Assembly: GCA_025928545.1 (NCBI GenBank)
Contig: JAICJH010000023.1
Coordinates: 1 to 64,000 of the forward strand
Direction of reading: 5' to 3'
DNA from: Bryobacteraceae bacterium
GTDB lineage: Bacteria; Acidobacteriota; Terriglobia; Bryobacterales; Bryobacteraceae
DNA: 64,000 nucleotides
This document shows positions 47,687 through 57,149 of the stretch, piece by piece. The notes under the pieces were generated by a model that was given only the letters and a program-made list of their open reading frames with translations, was not told where the DNA came from and searched no databases. The stretch's first letter is position 1. Every line of letters starts with the position of its first letter. The position numbers were made by a program, and so were the translations under genes.

Positions 47687-48963
47687 TCAGCAGTGGCTCT
47701 TGCGGTGCGGGCCATCGCGAAAAGAACTACAAAACCGGCCAGCAATCCGGTGGAGGCGCCCAGGCCAAGCAGCATAGGGTCCGCTAACTCTCCTCGCATA
47801 CGCAGAACCACCAGGAACAAGCCATTTACCGACACCGGAACGAAGGCAGCCGTCAGCGGCAGCCGGGAACGGTCGAGCGCGAAACAGCAGCGTGAGATCA
47901 GGTCCATCAGCGTCCATCCAATCAGGCTGGGGGCGAGACCGATGAAGACATTCGATACCAGGGCCGTCGATTTGGCTGTGAAACTTCCGCGCTGAAAAAG
48001 AAAGGCGATCACGGGGGTTCGGAGCAGCAGACCGATTCCGCAGGAGATCACAGATGCGATTGCCATCAACGCAACGCTGCGGCTCATCAGTTTATAGGCG
48101 TGAGCGGTTTCGTTCGTGCCGCGCAGCCGTGCAATTTCGGGCATCAGTGAATTTGCGACTGGATAAACCAGGTAGGCAATCACTACGTTGACGCAGCGCA
48201 TGGAGTAATCGAGGGCGGCGGCATCGCCGGAACCGGCGTGGGTCGCGAAGGCGCGGGCCAGCACGATGTTCGCCGACATTAAGCCGGCGTACAGAAGATA
48301 GAGTCCCGGTTTGGAAAGGATCTCGCGGGAGGGCAGGGAAATGCGTTCGGGCCGGGTGGAGCGGAGATCGCGACTGGCGTACCATGTCACGGCCAGTTGG
48401 ATTGCCGCGCCGACCGTATAGCCCACGGCGAATCCGTATTCGCCGATAGCGCGCCAGAAGACCAGCGCAAAAAATATGGTGGAACCGTTGAGACAAAGCT
48501 GGTAGCTCGCCGGGGCCATAAAGCGGCGCTCGGTGTAGAGCAGGGCGGCATAGATGCCAGACGCGCCCGAGAATAGAATACCAGGCGCGAGAATTTCCAG
48601 CAGGATCACCGCGGTGCGCTTCTGCTCAGCGGCGAGGCCAGGGCCAAGCAGCGAGATCAACTGGGGTGCGAATAAGGCTGCGAGCACGCTCAGGCCCGCC
48701 AGAATCCAGGCGAACAGCCGGCCGGCCCGCGCGAAGACGGCCAACCGTTCGTGCGAGTGCCGCAACATCAGCATGGGCACAAACGCAACCAACAGAGTGT
48801 TAATGATGATGTTGTTGACGGTGTCGGCCAGGCCGGTGGAGACCGCCAGAGCATCGGCGCGGGCGCGGGTTCCGAGGAGATAAGCCGCGATCGCGACCCG
48901 AACGAAGCCCGTAATATTACCGATCAGGATTCCCGCGCCAATCACGAGACCGCCGCGCACCAA
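47683..48963 (-). CDS. MurJ/MVF family flippase-like membrane protein
   Basis: Membrane protein of about 426 aa with 12 or more helices and family sequence ALAVSTGLADTVNNIIINTL, NSLMPEIARLRG and SCGIGLLLRTPVIAFLFQRGSF, which fits the MurJ/MVF lipid II flippase and polysaccharide exporter group. It is shorter than usual MurJ (about 510), so it may serve another lipid-linked sugar. The start is unsure: TTG 48963 or GTG 48960; the open frame to TTG 49140 would overlap tpx by 100 nt. TAAAAT at 49042-49037 on the minus strand may be its -10. Confidence 0.8.
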   Translation of the reverse strand: MVRGGLVIGAGILIGNITGFVRVAIAAYLLGTRARADALAVSTGLADTVNNIIINTLLVAFVPMLMLRHSHERLAVFARAGRLFAWILAGLSVLAALFAPQLISLLGPGLAAEQKRTAVILLEILAPGILFSGASGIYAALLYTERRFMAPASYQLCLNGSTIFFALVFWRAIGEYGFAVGYTVGAAIQLAVTWYASRDLRSTRPERISLPSREILSKPGLYLLYAGLMSANIVLARAFATHAGSGDAAALDYSMRCVNVVIAYLVYPVANSLMPEIARLRGTNETAHAYKLMSRSVALMAIASVISCGIGLLLRTPVIAFLFQRGSFTAKSTALVSNVFIGLAPSLIGWTLMDLISRCCFALDRSRLPLTAAFVPVSVNGLFLVVLRMRGELADPMLLGLGASTGLLAGFVVLFAMARTARATAD

Positions 48964-49039
48964 AGCGCTGCGGCGCAGTCTCGCGATCGTACTGGATAGG
49001 GGGGCTGTCAGGGGAAACTCGGTATTCGCAGTGCCGATT

Positions 49040-49543
49040 TTATCCGGTAACCGCCGCCAGGACTGCGTCGTAATTAGGATGGCTGCCGACTTCGGGAACG
49101 TATTCCACGTATTTGATCTTGTTGTCCGGGCCAACGACAAAGATGGCGCGGCTATGGATGCGCAGTTCCTTGATCAGGGTGCCGTAAGCCTGGCCGAAGG
49201 AGCCGTCTTTGTGGTCCGAGATCATTTTGATGTGGTCAACCGCGAAGGAATTGCAGAATCGTTTCTGCGCGAAAGGCAGGTCCATGCTGATCGAATAGAT
49301 GTCGACGCCTGGAAGCTTGACGGACTCTTCGTTGAAGCGCTTGGTTTGCGCGTCGCAGACCGGCGTATCGAGCGACGGGATGACGCTGAAGATACGGGTA
49401 GAGGCGCCGGTGCCGGCCAGCGTTACCTCTTTGAGGGCGCCGTCGACCGCGGAAAAATCGGGAGCAGTATCTCCAACTTTGAGTTCGGGTCCGAGCAGTG
49501 TCATCGGGTTGCCTCCAAGGGTAGTGGCGCCTGGGCGTTCCAT
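49040..49543 (-). CDS. tpx: Thiol peroxidase
   Basis: Atypical 2-Cys peroxiredoxin of 167 aa that reduces peroxides with thioredoxin. MERPGATTLGGNPMTLLG is the family N-terminus, the peroxidatic Cys is in SLDTPVCDAQTKRF and the resolving Cys in KRFCNSFAVDHI. AGGAG at 49551-49555 sets the start at ATG 49543 despite a longer open frame. A likely promoter lies about 80 nt upstream. The flippase gene follows. Confidence 0.95.
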   Translation of the reverse strand: MERPGATTLGGNPMTLLGPELKVGDTAPDFSAVDGALKEVTLAGTGASTRIFSVIPSLDTPVCDAQTKRFNEESVKLPGVDIYSISMDLPFAQKRFCNSFAVDHIKMISDHKDGSFGQAYGTLIKELRIHSRAIFVVGPDNKIKYVEYVPEVGSHPNYDAVLAAVTG

Positions 49544-49622
49544 GTTATATCTCCTGTGTTTGTTGGGTTCCAGGCGCAGAGAACTAAGATTTCGCACGCG
49601 CGTGGTTGTTTGTGAATGCTCC

Positions 49623-49650
49623 ATTTTAGCAGCCAGGAGCGATGACGCAA
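49623..49650 (-). promoter_or_regulatory. Candidate tpx promoter
   Basis: Minus strand TTGCGT (49650-49645), 16-nt spacer, TAAAAT (49628-49623). Gives a leader of about 70 nt before ATG 49543. The -10 is good, the -35 weak. Confidence 0.4.
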
Positions 49651-49735
49651 GTGCGCGGCTGGTACGCCGCGGCCGGATGGCGAATCCGTGCGTAGTGTGG
49701 GTTTCGGAAATTCGAATGTTAGTGTAGTGTCCTGG

Positions 49736-51433
49736 ATGAATAAGACGCTGGCGATCGTGCTGCTTGCTCTGGCTCCCATCGCTGTGCGCCTGGCGCTGCT
49801 GCCGTGGATGCCGCAACCGGCGCCCCGCCTGCACGACGAATTCTCACACCTGCTGCTCGCCGATACCATCGCGCATGGCCGAGTGGTCAATCCGCGCCAT
49901 CCGATGTGGCTTCACTTCGACAGCATGCACATTCTGTCTACTCCGGTGTATGCGAGCCCCTATCCACCGGCGCAGGGCGCGGTGCTGGCTCTCGGGCAGG
50001 TGGTGTTCGGCAATCCGTGGGCTGGTGTGCTGATCAGTGTCGGGCTGATGTCCGCAGCCACACTCTGGATGCTGCAGGGCTGGGTCTCGCCCGGATGGGC
50101 ACTGCTGGGCGCCGTGCTGACCGCAGCCCGGTTCGGCGTGTTCAGTTACTGGGTGAACTCCTACTATGGCGGCGCTGTTCCTGCTGCAGCCGGGGCCCTG
50201 GTGCTGGGGGCAGCGGGTCGCATGCTGCGGCGGAGGCGGCGGCGCGACGCGGTGATATTTGCGTTGGGAGTCGCGGTGCTGGCTAACAGCCGGCCTTATG
50301 AGGGCCTGATATTTTCTCTGCTGGTTTCGTTATTGCTGGTGTGGAAGCTTCGAGCCGACCTCATCCGGCGTGATGTCATTGTGCCCCTCGGCGTAGTTTG
50401 GGGCGTGGCCGCGGTCGGGATGGGTTTCTGGTTCGCGCAATATACCGGGAATCCAATGGTGATGCCGTACCAATATTTCCGGGCTCAGTTCACGGAGGTG
50501 CCTCATTTTCTGTTCCTGCCACTTCGGCCCGAGCCCCACTATACGAATTGGGTGACTCGCGACTATTACCATTTCTGGGAAGTGCTGAGTTACAGGGAGG
50601 CGCGCGCTAACCAGGCGCCGCGCGGATCGCTGGATAAGTTCAAAGTGTATTCGCGATTTTATGCCGGACCGGTGCTGGGCCTCGCGATGTGCGCCGCATT
50701 ATTCGGCTGGCGTCGTCGTCGTGTGCGATGGCTGCTGGCGATCGGAGGTTTCATGGCGTTGGCACTTTTTGCGGAGGTGTGGCACGCTCCGCACTATGCG
50801 GCTCCCGGAATGGCGGCCGCGATTCTCCTCGCGGTAGAGGGGTTGCGCCAATTCCGCCAGGCGCGGTGGGGCCGATGGGTAGTGCCTGTGTTGTGTGCGC
50901 TATCGCTCGCCATACCAGTGGTGCGGGGCGGCTTCAGCGTCGGGAGCGGGCAGGAACGTCAGAAGGCGGCTCGCACGATGACCGCAGGGGGCGGAAGGCA
51001 GTTGGCCATCGTCCGGTATTCCTTGATGCACGATCCTGGCGATGAGTGGGTTTACAACGGAGCGGATCCGGATAAAGCGCCGGTCGTATGGGCGCGGGAA
51101 CTGGATCCCGCCCGCAATCGCGAACTGCTCGATTATTATCGGGACCGCACCGCGTGGCTGGTGGAACCGGACTCCCATCCGGCGCGAGTGACGCCATACA
51201 ATTTTGCCGTGGCTAACGTCTGGTTAGCGCGCGTTGCGGAGCGAATGAAGGAGGCAGCGGAGGGATGGCCGCGCCACTGCGATGTCTGGAGCGAGTTCTA
51301 CTATCGTGCGACAGGCAAGTGGGCGCCAGGAGTCGATGGCGATTGTAACGGGGGAGACCCTGCGAAGCCGCTGACCTTCGATTCCTGGAAAAATTGGGCC
51401 GAACACAAGCAACCCGGCCTACTCGCTCCGTAG
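49736..51433 (+). CDS. GT-C fold membrane glycosyltransferase-like protein
   Basis: A 565-aa membrane protein with roughly ten hydrophobic helices in the first 400 residues. RLHDEFSHLLLADTIAHG in the first external loop carries the acidic DE motif typical of GT-C enzymes (GT39/PMT-like), which use lipid-linked sugars. A soluble C-terminal part (LLDYYRDRTAWLVEPDSHP) follows. Acceptor unknown. I start at ATG 49736 (MNKTLAIVLLALAP) since the preceding residues do not look like protein. 3' end overlaps the next gene by 15 nt in convergent fashion. Confidence 0.75.
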   Translation: MNKTLAIVLLALAPIAVRLALLPWMPQPAPRLHDEFSHLLLADTIAHGRVVNPRHPMWLHFDSMHILSTPVYASPYPPAQGAVLALGQVVFGNPWAGVLISVGLMSAATLWMLQGWVSPGWALLGAVLTAARFGVFSYWVNSYYGGAVPAAAGALVLGAAGRMLRRRRRRDAVIFALGVAVLANSRPYEGLIFSLLVSLLLVWKLRADLIRRDVIVPLGVVWGVAAVGMGFWFAQYTGNPMVMPYQYFRAQFTEVPHFLFLPLRPEPHYTNWVTRDYYHFWEVLSYREARANQAPRGSLDKFKVYSRFYAGPVLGLAMCAALFGWRRRRVRWLLAIGGFMALALFAEVWHAPHYAAPGMAAAILLAVEGLRQFRQARWGRWVVPVLCALSLAIPVVRGGFSVGSGQERQKAARTMTAGGGRQLAIVRYSLMHDPGDEWVYNGADPDKAPVVWARELDPARNRELLDYYRDRTAWLVEPDSHPARVTPYNFAVANVWLARVAERMKEAAEGWPRHCDVWSEFYYRATGKWAPGVDGDCNGGDPAKPLTFDSWKNWAEHKQPGLLAP

Positions 51434-52858
51434 CCGCCGGCGCACAATCATCCACACCATGGAGAAGAAAACGCCGATGCGCCGATGTTCTACGCGGATG
51501 CGGCTCTCCTCCGTGGAACGGCAGTAGTTGATCGGCACTTCAAGGACCCACATGCGGCGCCGCAGGGCTTCGACAATCATTTCGGGGGCAAACTCCGGGC
51601 CGTCTGAAGAGATGCCGGGTTCGAGCTGGACCCATGCGTCCCGCCAAAACGCGCGAAACGTGCAGGCGGTGTCGGTGAGATGCACGCCATGCCGGAACCA
51701 GAGAAGCTGCACCATTTTTGCAAGCATCCAGTTGCCAACGCGGGCGGAGCGGTTCAGGTTCGATCCCTGCTGCACAAGCTGACTGGTGGTTCGTGTACCG
51801 ACGACCAGGTCGGCATCGCAAAGGTAGGCGAGCAGTTTTTCCAGATCGCCTAGGTCGAAGCTGTCGTCATCCATCGTAAGAGCGATGACATCGCCGCTGG
51901 CGGCCGCGATACCCGCGCGAAATAAACCTCCGAAGGATCGCGGCGATAATTCGGGCGCTGGAATCACCCGCGCGTCGTATCGATGCGCCAGTTCCAGCAG
52001 GCCGGGGCTCTCGTGCCGCGCGACCAGGATTAATTCCGAGACCCGGGCGCGCCGCCGGGCAGAGCGCAGCATTTCTTCGATGGCCGGGAGTTCGCCGTCG
52101 CAGGGCATCACGAGGCTGATGCGTGCGCCGGGCAGCCGGTCGCGGCGCACGACAGAGCGAGCCTGATGGATGTCTTCGCGGTAGTTGATATTGACGTACT
52201 CGGAATGCAGCGCGAAATGGCGGACTGGTTTTCCGTCCGCAATCAGATCGTTGATAGCCGCGGTCAGGTCGCCTGCCTTTGGATGGCTGGCGCGGCGTTC
52301 GATGACGGCGAAAATATCGCGGCTGAAAACATACGTGCCGCAGCCGAGGAGTCCGTTGGAGCCGGATAACGGCTTTTCCACCAGCTTGCGAACCCGTTCG
52401 CCATAAAGTTCGACACTGAAGTTCTTGCGAATTTCACGATCGGTGGAATGCCCGCGGACGACAATGGTAGCGGCGGCCGACTCGAGATCCGTCGCCGGCA
52501 GATCGCGATGGTTGGAATTCCAGTAGAGTTCGTCGGAAAGCATCAGGACGAAATGAGAGCCGCTGATGTGCTCGCGCGCCAACAGCACGGAATGCGTCAG
52601 GCCCAGATCGAGCCGTTCATTGCGGACGTAAGTAATGCGCACGCCGAAACCGGCGCCATCCCCGAAATGGCGTTGGATGGGGCCGCCGTGCGCGCCGATC
52701 ACGATCACGATATCGGTGATCCTGAGCTGGTCGCGCAGGATCGCGATTGTGTAGTGCATCACCGGTTCGCCACCCACGTCCAGCATTGCCTTGGGGATGA
52801 CGCGCGTATGAGGATAAGCGCGAGTACCTCTGCCTGCGGCCGCAATCACTCCGGTCAT
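51419..52858 (-). CDS. Fused nucleotidyltransferase-glycosyltransferase family 2
   Basis: A 479-aa protein joining two enzymes. Residues 1-235 form a sugar-phosphate nucleotidyltransferase: GVIAAAGRGTRAYPHTRVIP with GxGTR and the Lys in IPKAMLDVGG, FVLMLSDELYW for the metal site, KNFSVELYGERVRKLVEKPL. Residues about 245-479 form a GT2 domain: RISLVMPCDGELPAIEEML, IALTMDDDSFDLGDLEKLL with the DDD site, and GTRTTSQ. Such fusions couple activated-sugar synthesis with transfer. Starts 4 nt after the next GT2 gene's stop in the same direction. Confidence 0.85.
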   Translation of the reverse strand: MTGVIAAAGRGTRAYPHTRVIPKAMLDVGGEPVMHYTIAILRDQLRITDIVIVIGAHGGPIQRHFGDGAGFGVRITYVRNERLDLGLTHSVLLAREHISGSHFVLMLSDELYWNSNHRDLPATDLESAAATIVVRGHSTDREIRKNFSVELYGERVRKLVEKPLSGSNGLLGCGTYVFSRDIFAVIERRASHPKAGDLTAAINDLIADGKPVRHFALHSEYVNINYREDIHQARSVVRRDRLPGARISLVMPCDGELPAIEEMLRSARRRARVSELILVARHESPGLLELAHRYDARVIPAPELSPRSFGGLFRAGIAAASGDVIALTMDDDSFDLGDLEKLLAYLCDADLVVGTRTTSQLVQQGSNLNRSARVGNWMLAKMVQLLWFRHGVHLTDTACTFRAFWRDAWVQLEPGISSDGPEFAPEMIVEALRRRMWVLEVPINYCRSTEESRIRVEHRRIGVFFSMVWMIVRRRLRSE

Positions 52859-52862
52859 GCGA

Positions 52863-53510
52863 TCAGGCCGCCGCCCGCAATTGGTACTTCAGAAGTGACG
52901 CTAATGCCCGCACGCCATCCGGAATGTGGCGCATCTTGGACGTTCCGCGTGCCCGTGCGTGATACTCCATGGGGATCTCGGCGATGCGGCAGCGCCGTGC
53001 TGCGTGAACCGCGAACTCCACGACAAAGTCAAAACCCGATTCGTGGAAGGTAACGCCGTCGAAGACTTCACGGCGGAAGATTTTGACGCCGGTGTAGAGA
53101 TCCGTGACCGCCTGGCCGCAGACCAGGTTGAACGCTGCCGTCAAAGCGCGGTTACCGGCCCGGCGCGGCAGACTCATGTCGGGCGCACCCGTAAGGAAAC
53201 GCGAACCGTATACAACGGGCGACTTGGCGAGCGCTTCGAGCAGAAGAGGGGCAGCTTCGGGAGGATACTCCAGATCGGCGTCGATCGTCATTACCAGCGG
53301 GCGAGTTCCGGCCGCGATTCCGTCGCGCAGGCTTTTTCCGTAACCCTCGTTAGTGGCGTGCCGGATCGTGTCGATTCCACGTTTGGCAAGAAGGTCGGGC
53401 GTGCCGTCGGTGGACCCGTTATCGACAAAGATCAGGCGCGCGCCGGGGCAGGCGCGGGTCAGCCGGTCGATCAGTTCATTTACGCACGCCGCTTCGTTGA
53501 GGATGGGCAC
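52863..53510 (-). CDS. Glycosyltransferase family 2 (DPM1-like)
   Basis: Cytoplasmic GT2 enzyme of about 215 aa. FVDNGSTDGTPDLLAKRG and VMTIDADLEYPPEAAPLLLE give the nucleotide and DxD sites, SGFDFVVEFAVHAAR and YHARARGTSKMR the acceptor side, as in dolichol-phosphate-mannose synthase-like proteins. The only canonical start in range is GTG 53510, but family proteins need the first strand DIVVPILNE, which starts five residues earlier. The frame is open to 53573; ATT at 53546, 7 nt after TACTAT, is a possible non-canonical start. Confidence 0.85.
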   Translation of the reverse strand: MPILNEAACVNELIDRLTRACPGARLIFVDNGSTDGTPDLLAKRGIDTIRHATNEGYGKSLRDGIAAGTRPLVMTIDADLEYPPEAAPLLLEALAKSPVVYGSRFLTGAPDMSLPRRAGNRALTAAFNLVCGQAVTDLYTGVKIFRREVFDGVTFHESGFDFVVEFAVHAARRCRIAEIPMEYHARARGTSKMRHIPDGVRALASLLKYQLRAAA

Positions 53511-53559
53511 AACGATATCGAGGTGGGCAGCAGAGAGTGTCGAAATAAGGTCGATAGTA

Positions 53560-55644
53560 TCACGAGTTGGAATTCAACAGCCGCGCCAGATCATCCGCGT
53601 TTCGCGCAGGAGCCTGGCAGGTGAAGTTTTCGCAAATGGCAACTGCTGCGCCCGCTTTGGCGAGTTCGGTCACGGCCGGATTGTATTTCGCGATTTCCGG
53701 CGCAGCTTTCAGGAGAATGCGATTCGGGTCGAAGTGTTTCCAAAGCTGCCGGATCATGGCAGGGTCGGGATCTCCCGCCACTACGATCTCCCGGTTCGGC
53801 GCAAGGTCGAATTCGCAGGCGGCGAGCATCTGCGGCATGCCGAACGCTGTCGCGGCAAGGCGCGTGGAAAACGCCCGGATCAGATTTCTCGCGGAAGCGA
53901 GGAGATCCTCCCGGCCAGTGATTCGATGCAGTCGGAGCAGGTTCATCAGCGCCACGGAATTGCCGGAAGGTTCGGCTCCGTCGTAATCGTCTTTGATCCG
54001 ATTCAGGCGCGCGGCATCTTCCTGGGCGGAAGCAAAGAACCCTCCGCCTTCGCGGTCTTCGAACCTCGAGCGTTGATCGTCGGTGAGGGCGACCGCCTGT
54101 TCGAGATAGCGGAATTCAAAAGTTGCTTCGTACAGATCGATCAGACCCTGGATGAAGAATGCATAATCGTCGAGCATGGCCCCGATGGCGGCTTCGCCCT
54201 GGCGATAGCGGCGGAGCAGTCCGCCATCTGGTGCCCGCATTGTCGCCAGCAGGAAATCGGCGGCTTTCTGCGCCGCAACCGCATAGGAAGGTTCGTCGAG
54301 GATCGCTGCTCCGCGAGCGATCGCGGAAATCATCAGGCCGTTCCAGGCGGTCAGAATTTTATCGTCCAGATGAGGACGGACCCTTGCAGCGCGAGCGGCA
54401 AAGAGTTTCTGTTGCGCGTCGAAAATAGCCTGCATCACTTCGTCGGGGCCGCGTTCGAAATGGTGCGCTGTTTCTTCGATGCTGTGGGCCTCGAACAGAA
54501 TATTCCGCCCGGTGAATTCATGATGCGGATCGTTGGCGACATTGCCATCCGGCTCCATCCCGTAGCGGAACGCGAACCAGCGGGCTTTTTCTTCGCCGAG
54601 CAGGTCAACGACTTCGGCCCAGCTCCAGATGTAAAACCAGCCTTCCGATTTATGATGCGGGTCGGCGGGATCCACGACGCTGTCGGCATCTTCCGCCGAC
54701 CAGAACGCGCCTTCCGGAGCCGTCATCTCGCGTAGAACGTAGTCGATGGTGCGCCGCGCAGCCAGCGAGAAGGTCGCGTTACCGGTGATCTGAAAAGCTT
54801 CCAGATAGGACGTGACCAGCTGCGCCTGATCGTAGAGCATTTTTTCGAAATGCGGCACAAACCAGTATTCGTCGACCGAGTACCGATGGAAGCCCCCGCC
54901 GAGTTGATCGTTCATTCCGCCCTTTTCCATGGCGACCAGAGTTTCGGCCACCATGTCGAGAGCCTCGTCTTGGCCGGTGCGTTTCCAATAGCGCAGGAGG
55001 AAATTATGGACCGACGGGCGGGGAAATTTCGGCGGGCCCCCGAAGCCTCCGAGCTTTGAATCGTAGGTGCGCCGGAACTGCTGGAAGGCGCTATCCATGA
55101 CGCTGGGCGGAACATGGTCGGGACCGTTGGATGTTACGGCCGACTGGCGACGCAACTCCTCCATCACCTGCGCGCTCGATTCGACAATGCGCGCCCGATC
55201 GTCGCGCCATCCATTGGCAACGCGCGTGAGGATCTCCGGAAACCCAGGCCGGCCGTAGCGATTGTCCGGCGGGAAATAGGTACCGCCGACGAAAGGATGT
55301 AAATCCGGCGTGAGCCAGACCGACATGGGCCAGCCACCGCCGCCGGTTGCCGCCTGCACGTAATTCATATAGATTCTGTCGATGTCGGGCCGTTCTTCGC
55401 GATCTACTTTGACCGCTACGAACCACTTGTTCAGTATCTCCGCAGTGGCTTCCACTTCAAACGACTCGCGTTCCATCACGTGGCACCAGTGGCAGGTGGA
55501 ATAACCAATCGAAAGGAAGATCGGCTTATCCTCGCGGCGGGCTTTTTCGAAAGCCTCTTCACCCCACGGATACCAGTCGACCGGGTTGAGGGCGTGCTGC
55601 TGGAGATAGGGACTTTTTTCGTGCTCTAGGCGATTGGCTGGCAT
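53560..55644 (-). CDS. YyaL/DUF255 thioredoxin-like protein
   Basis: A 694-aa protein of the YyaL/spermatogenesis-associated 20 family. Residues 1-150 form a thioredoxin-like domain (DUF255) with CHWCHVME at 51-58 in place of a classical active site and [20 protein letters not shown] as family marker. The remainder is an (alpha/alpha)6 barrel like glycoside hydrolases ([40 protein letters not shown]). Cytoplasmic, function uncertain. Length normal. It lies 13 nt upstream of the possible GT2 start. Confidence 0.93.
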   Translation of the reverse strand: MPANRLEHEKSPYLQQHALNPVDWYPWGEEAFEKARREDKPIFLSIGYSTCHWCHVMERESFEVEATAEILNKWFVAVKVDREERPDIDRIYMNYVQAATGGGGWPMSVWLTPDLHPFVGGTYFPPDNRYGRPGFPEILTRVANGWRDDRARIVESSAQVMEELRRQSAVTSNGPDHVPPSVMDSAFQQFRRTYDSKLGGFGGPPKFPRPSVHNFLLRYWKRTGQDEALDMVAETLVAMEKGGMNDQLGGGFHRYSVDEYWFVPHFEKMLYDQAQLVTSYLEAFQITGNATFSLAARRTIDYVLREMTAPEGAFWSAEDADSVVDPADPHHKSEGWFYIWSWAEVVDLLGEEKARWFAFRYGMEPDGNVANDPHHEFTGRNILFEAHSIEETAHHFERGPDEVMQAIFDAQQKLFAARAARVRPHLDDKILTAWNGLMISAIARGAAILDEPSYAVAAQKAADFLLATMRAPDGGLLRRYRQGEAAIGAMLDDYAFFIQGLIDLYEATFEFRYLEQAVALTDDQRSRFEDREGGGFFASAQEDAARLNRIKDDYDGAEPSGNSVALMNLLRLHRITGREDLLASARNLIRAFSTRLAATAFGMPQMLAACEFDLAPNREIVVAGDPDPAMIRQLWKHFDPNRILLKAAPEIAKYNPAVTELAKAGAAVAICENFTCQAPARNADDLARLLNSNS

Positions 55645-55655
55645 GGTGGGGGGAA

Positions 55656-55689
55656 AGAAAAAACGCCCGCCTCGATCGGAGGCGGGCGT
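55656..55689 (-). terminator. Intrinsic terminator of the tonB-like gene
   Basis: Eleven-base arms at 55663-55673 and 55679-55689 around a 5-nt loop. Read on the minus strand, TTTTTT follows the stem. It starts 25 nt after the tonB-like stop and 12 nt before the next gene's ATG. Confidence 0.88.
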
Positions 55690-55713
55690 CTTCAGCTTAA
55701 CTGTTCCAGGCGA

Positions 55714-56700
55714 TCAGAGCAACCGGAAGTTGACTTCGATCTGGGCTCGCACCTTGACGGGCTGGCCCTTGTTCTTGCCGGGGGTGAAGCGCCATTTCTG
55801 AACCGCTTCAATGGCCTTTTCGTCGAGTCCCATGCCGAGGCTCTTGACCACTTTAATGTCTTCGGCCTTACCGTCCGTGTTGACCACGATGGAGAGCATC
55901 ACGGAACCGCTGTACTTGGCCTTGCGGGCTTCTTCGGAATATTCCGGGTCCACCTTGGAAAGAACCGAAGGAGGAGTGGTGCCATTGCCGACGGAGTAAA
56001 TGCCATTGCCATTTCCGCCGACGCCACTACCACTGCCATTTCCGATGCCGGTGCCGCGGCCGTTGCCAATACCACCGCCGCTGCCGAAACCACCACCACC
56101 GCCAATGGACCCGAGCGGATTGCCGATGGCGCCGGTTGGCGCGGCCCAGGCGTCGGGCGGAGCGATGAGCGAAGCGTCCATGGTCAGAACCGGGTGCTCA
56201 ATCGTCACAAGCGGAGGAGTGAAGGCTTTCGGTGCAGGGCGGGGAAGCGCCGCCTTCAAAGCCGGAAGCGGCGAGCGTTGGCCGCCGCCGGCGTTCCTGA
56301 TTTCTTTCACCACAGTCTTCGGTGGTGGCGGGGGAGCAACCAGAACAACGTTCTTGATCGCTTTTTGAACTTTGTCGTTGGTGCCGATCGCAATCAAAAG
56401 AGCGAAGATGCCGGCGTGAATAATCACCGAGGCGGCGACGCGCTTTGGGTTCGTGCCTTCACCCCAGATGTCCTTCACCGCAACTGGCGTAGAAGTCAAC
56501 TCCAGCGGCGGAAGCTTTTCCGGCTGGATCATTTCCTTAACATTCTCGACGATCGACTTGTACCAGGGAATCTCGGTATCCGGCGCGAGCAATCGGGCCA
56601 GATGGTCGTCGGCCTCCAGCTGCAGCTTGACGTTACCTTGAGCGTCGTGCGCCGCTACTTCAGCGTCGTAGTGATGATGGTGCTTTTGAGATTCAGACAT
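55714..56700 (-). CDS. TonB family energy transducer
   Basis: A 328-aa inner-membrane protein. A His-rich N-terminus (HHHHYDAEVAAHDAQG), a cytoplasmic stretch of 85 residues, one membrane helix at 87-106 (RVAASVIIHAGIFALLIAIG), a Pro-rich then Gly-rich periplasmic spacer (GSIGGGGGFGSGGGIGNG) and a C-terminal TonB domain at about 245-328 (VDPEYSEEARKAKYSG, EAVQKWRFTPGKNKGQPV). No exbB/exbD here. The long cytoplasmic part before the helix is unusual for TonB. Confidence 0.88.
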   Translation of the reverse strand: MSESQKHHHHYDAEVAAHDAQGNVKLQLEADDHLARLLAPDTEIPWYKSIVENVKEMIQPEKLPPLELTSTPVAVKDIWGEGTNPKRVAASVIIHAGIFALLIAIGTNDKVQKAIKNVVLVAPPPPPKTVVKEIRNAGGGQRSPLPALKAALPRPAPKAFTPPLVTIEHPVLTMDASLIAPPDAWAAPTGAIGNPLGSIGGGGGFGSGGGIGNGRGTGIGNGSGSGVGGNGNGIYSVGNGTTPPSVLSKVDPEYSEEARKAKYSGSVMLSIVVNTDGKAEDIKVVKSLGMGLDEKAIEAVQKWRFTPGKNKGQPVKVRAQIEVNFRLL

Positions 56701-57149
56701 TCGAATGTACTCTGGAAACCTCGATTACCACTTTCTTCATAAAACGGAAACCCCTCAACTTCCGTTCCATTCCGTTGGAGTCTAGCACAAATCCACTGGA
56801 ACTGAACGGCTTACCGGTTTTGGCCCTCTACAATACTTCGTAACTGTACAATCGACGAGAGCAAGGGCTCCTAAGTTACACCTTAAGCTGCGGGACGGCG
56901 GTGTGCCAAGTAATTAAACGTCAATGAAATCCGCAACTTGACAGCCACGCGTCACCCCTCGGATCCATCGTGCCGTACGGACCACTTCCCTAACCACTAT
57001 AATAACGCTGTGTCTACACCCTTAGACGCGCGGACCCGGAATTTGGCAGCTGGTTCCGAAGCGTTATTCCAAATTTGGTATTTCGTGCCACCGACCGCAT
57101 TCTTTCAGAAAGCACTACCGGATGCAAGCACCCGAAGGCGAGGTGCACG
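56701..57149. other. 449-nt intergenic region
   Basis: Between the divergent tonB-like and UxaA-like genes. It contains three copies of a TTCCGTT heptamer (one inverted) at 56743-56776, two TACAAT hexamers (56829-56834 and 56847-56852) without good -35s, a TTGACA at 56938-56943, a TATAAT at 56998-57003 and a short open frame from 57010. No other gene is seen. Confidence 0.7.
56743..56776. promoter_or_regulatory. Triple heptamer, candidate tonB regulator site
   Basis: AACGGAA (56743-56749) is the reverse complement of TTCCGTT, which then occurs at 56760-56766 and again at 56770-56776 with a 10-nt period. It lies 43-76 nt before the tonB-like ATG at 56700. Regulator unknown. Confidence 0.45.

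Noticed and set aside
48964..49140. Longer start for the flippase at TTG 49140
   Set aside because: It would overlap tpx by 100 nt, and the added residues do not look like membrane protein.
49688..49735. N-terminal extension of the GT-C protein
   Set aside because: The extra residues precede a clean membrane-helix start at ATG 49736 and have no support.
56829..56852. Two TACAAT hexamers as promoters
   Set aside because: Neither has a recognisable -35 or a gene at a sensible distance.
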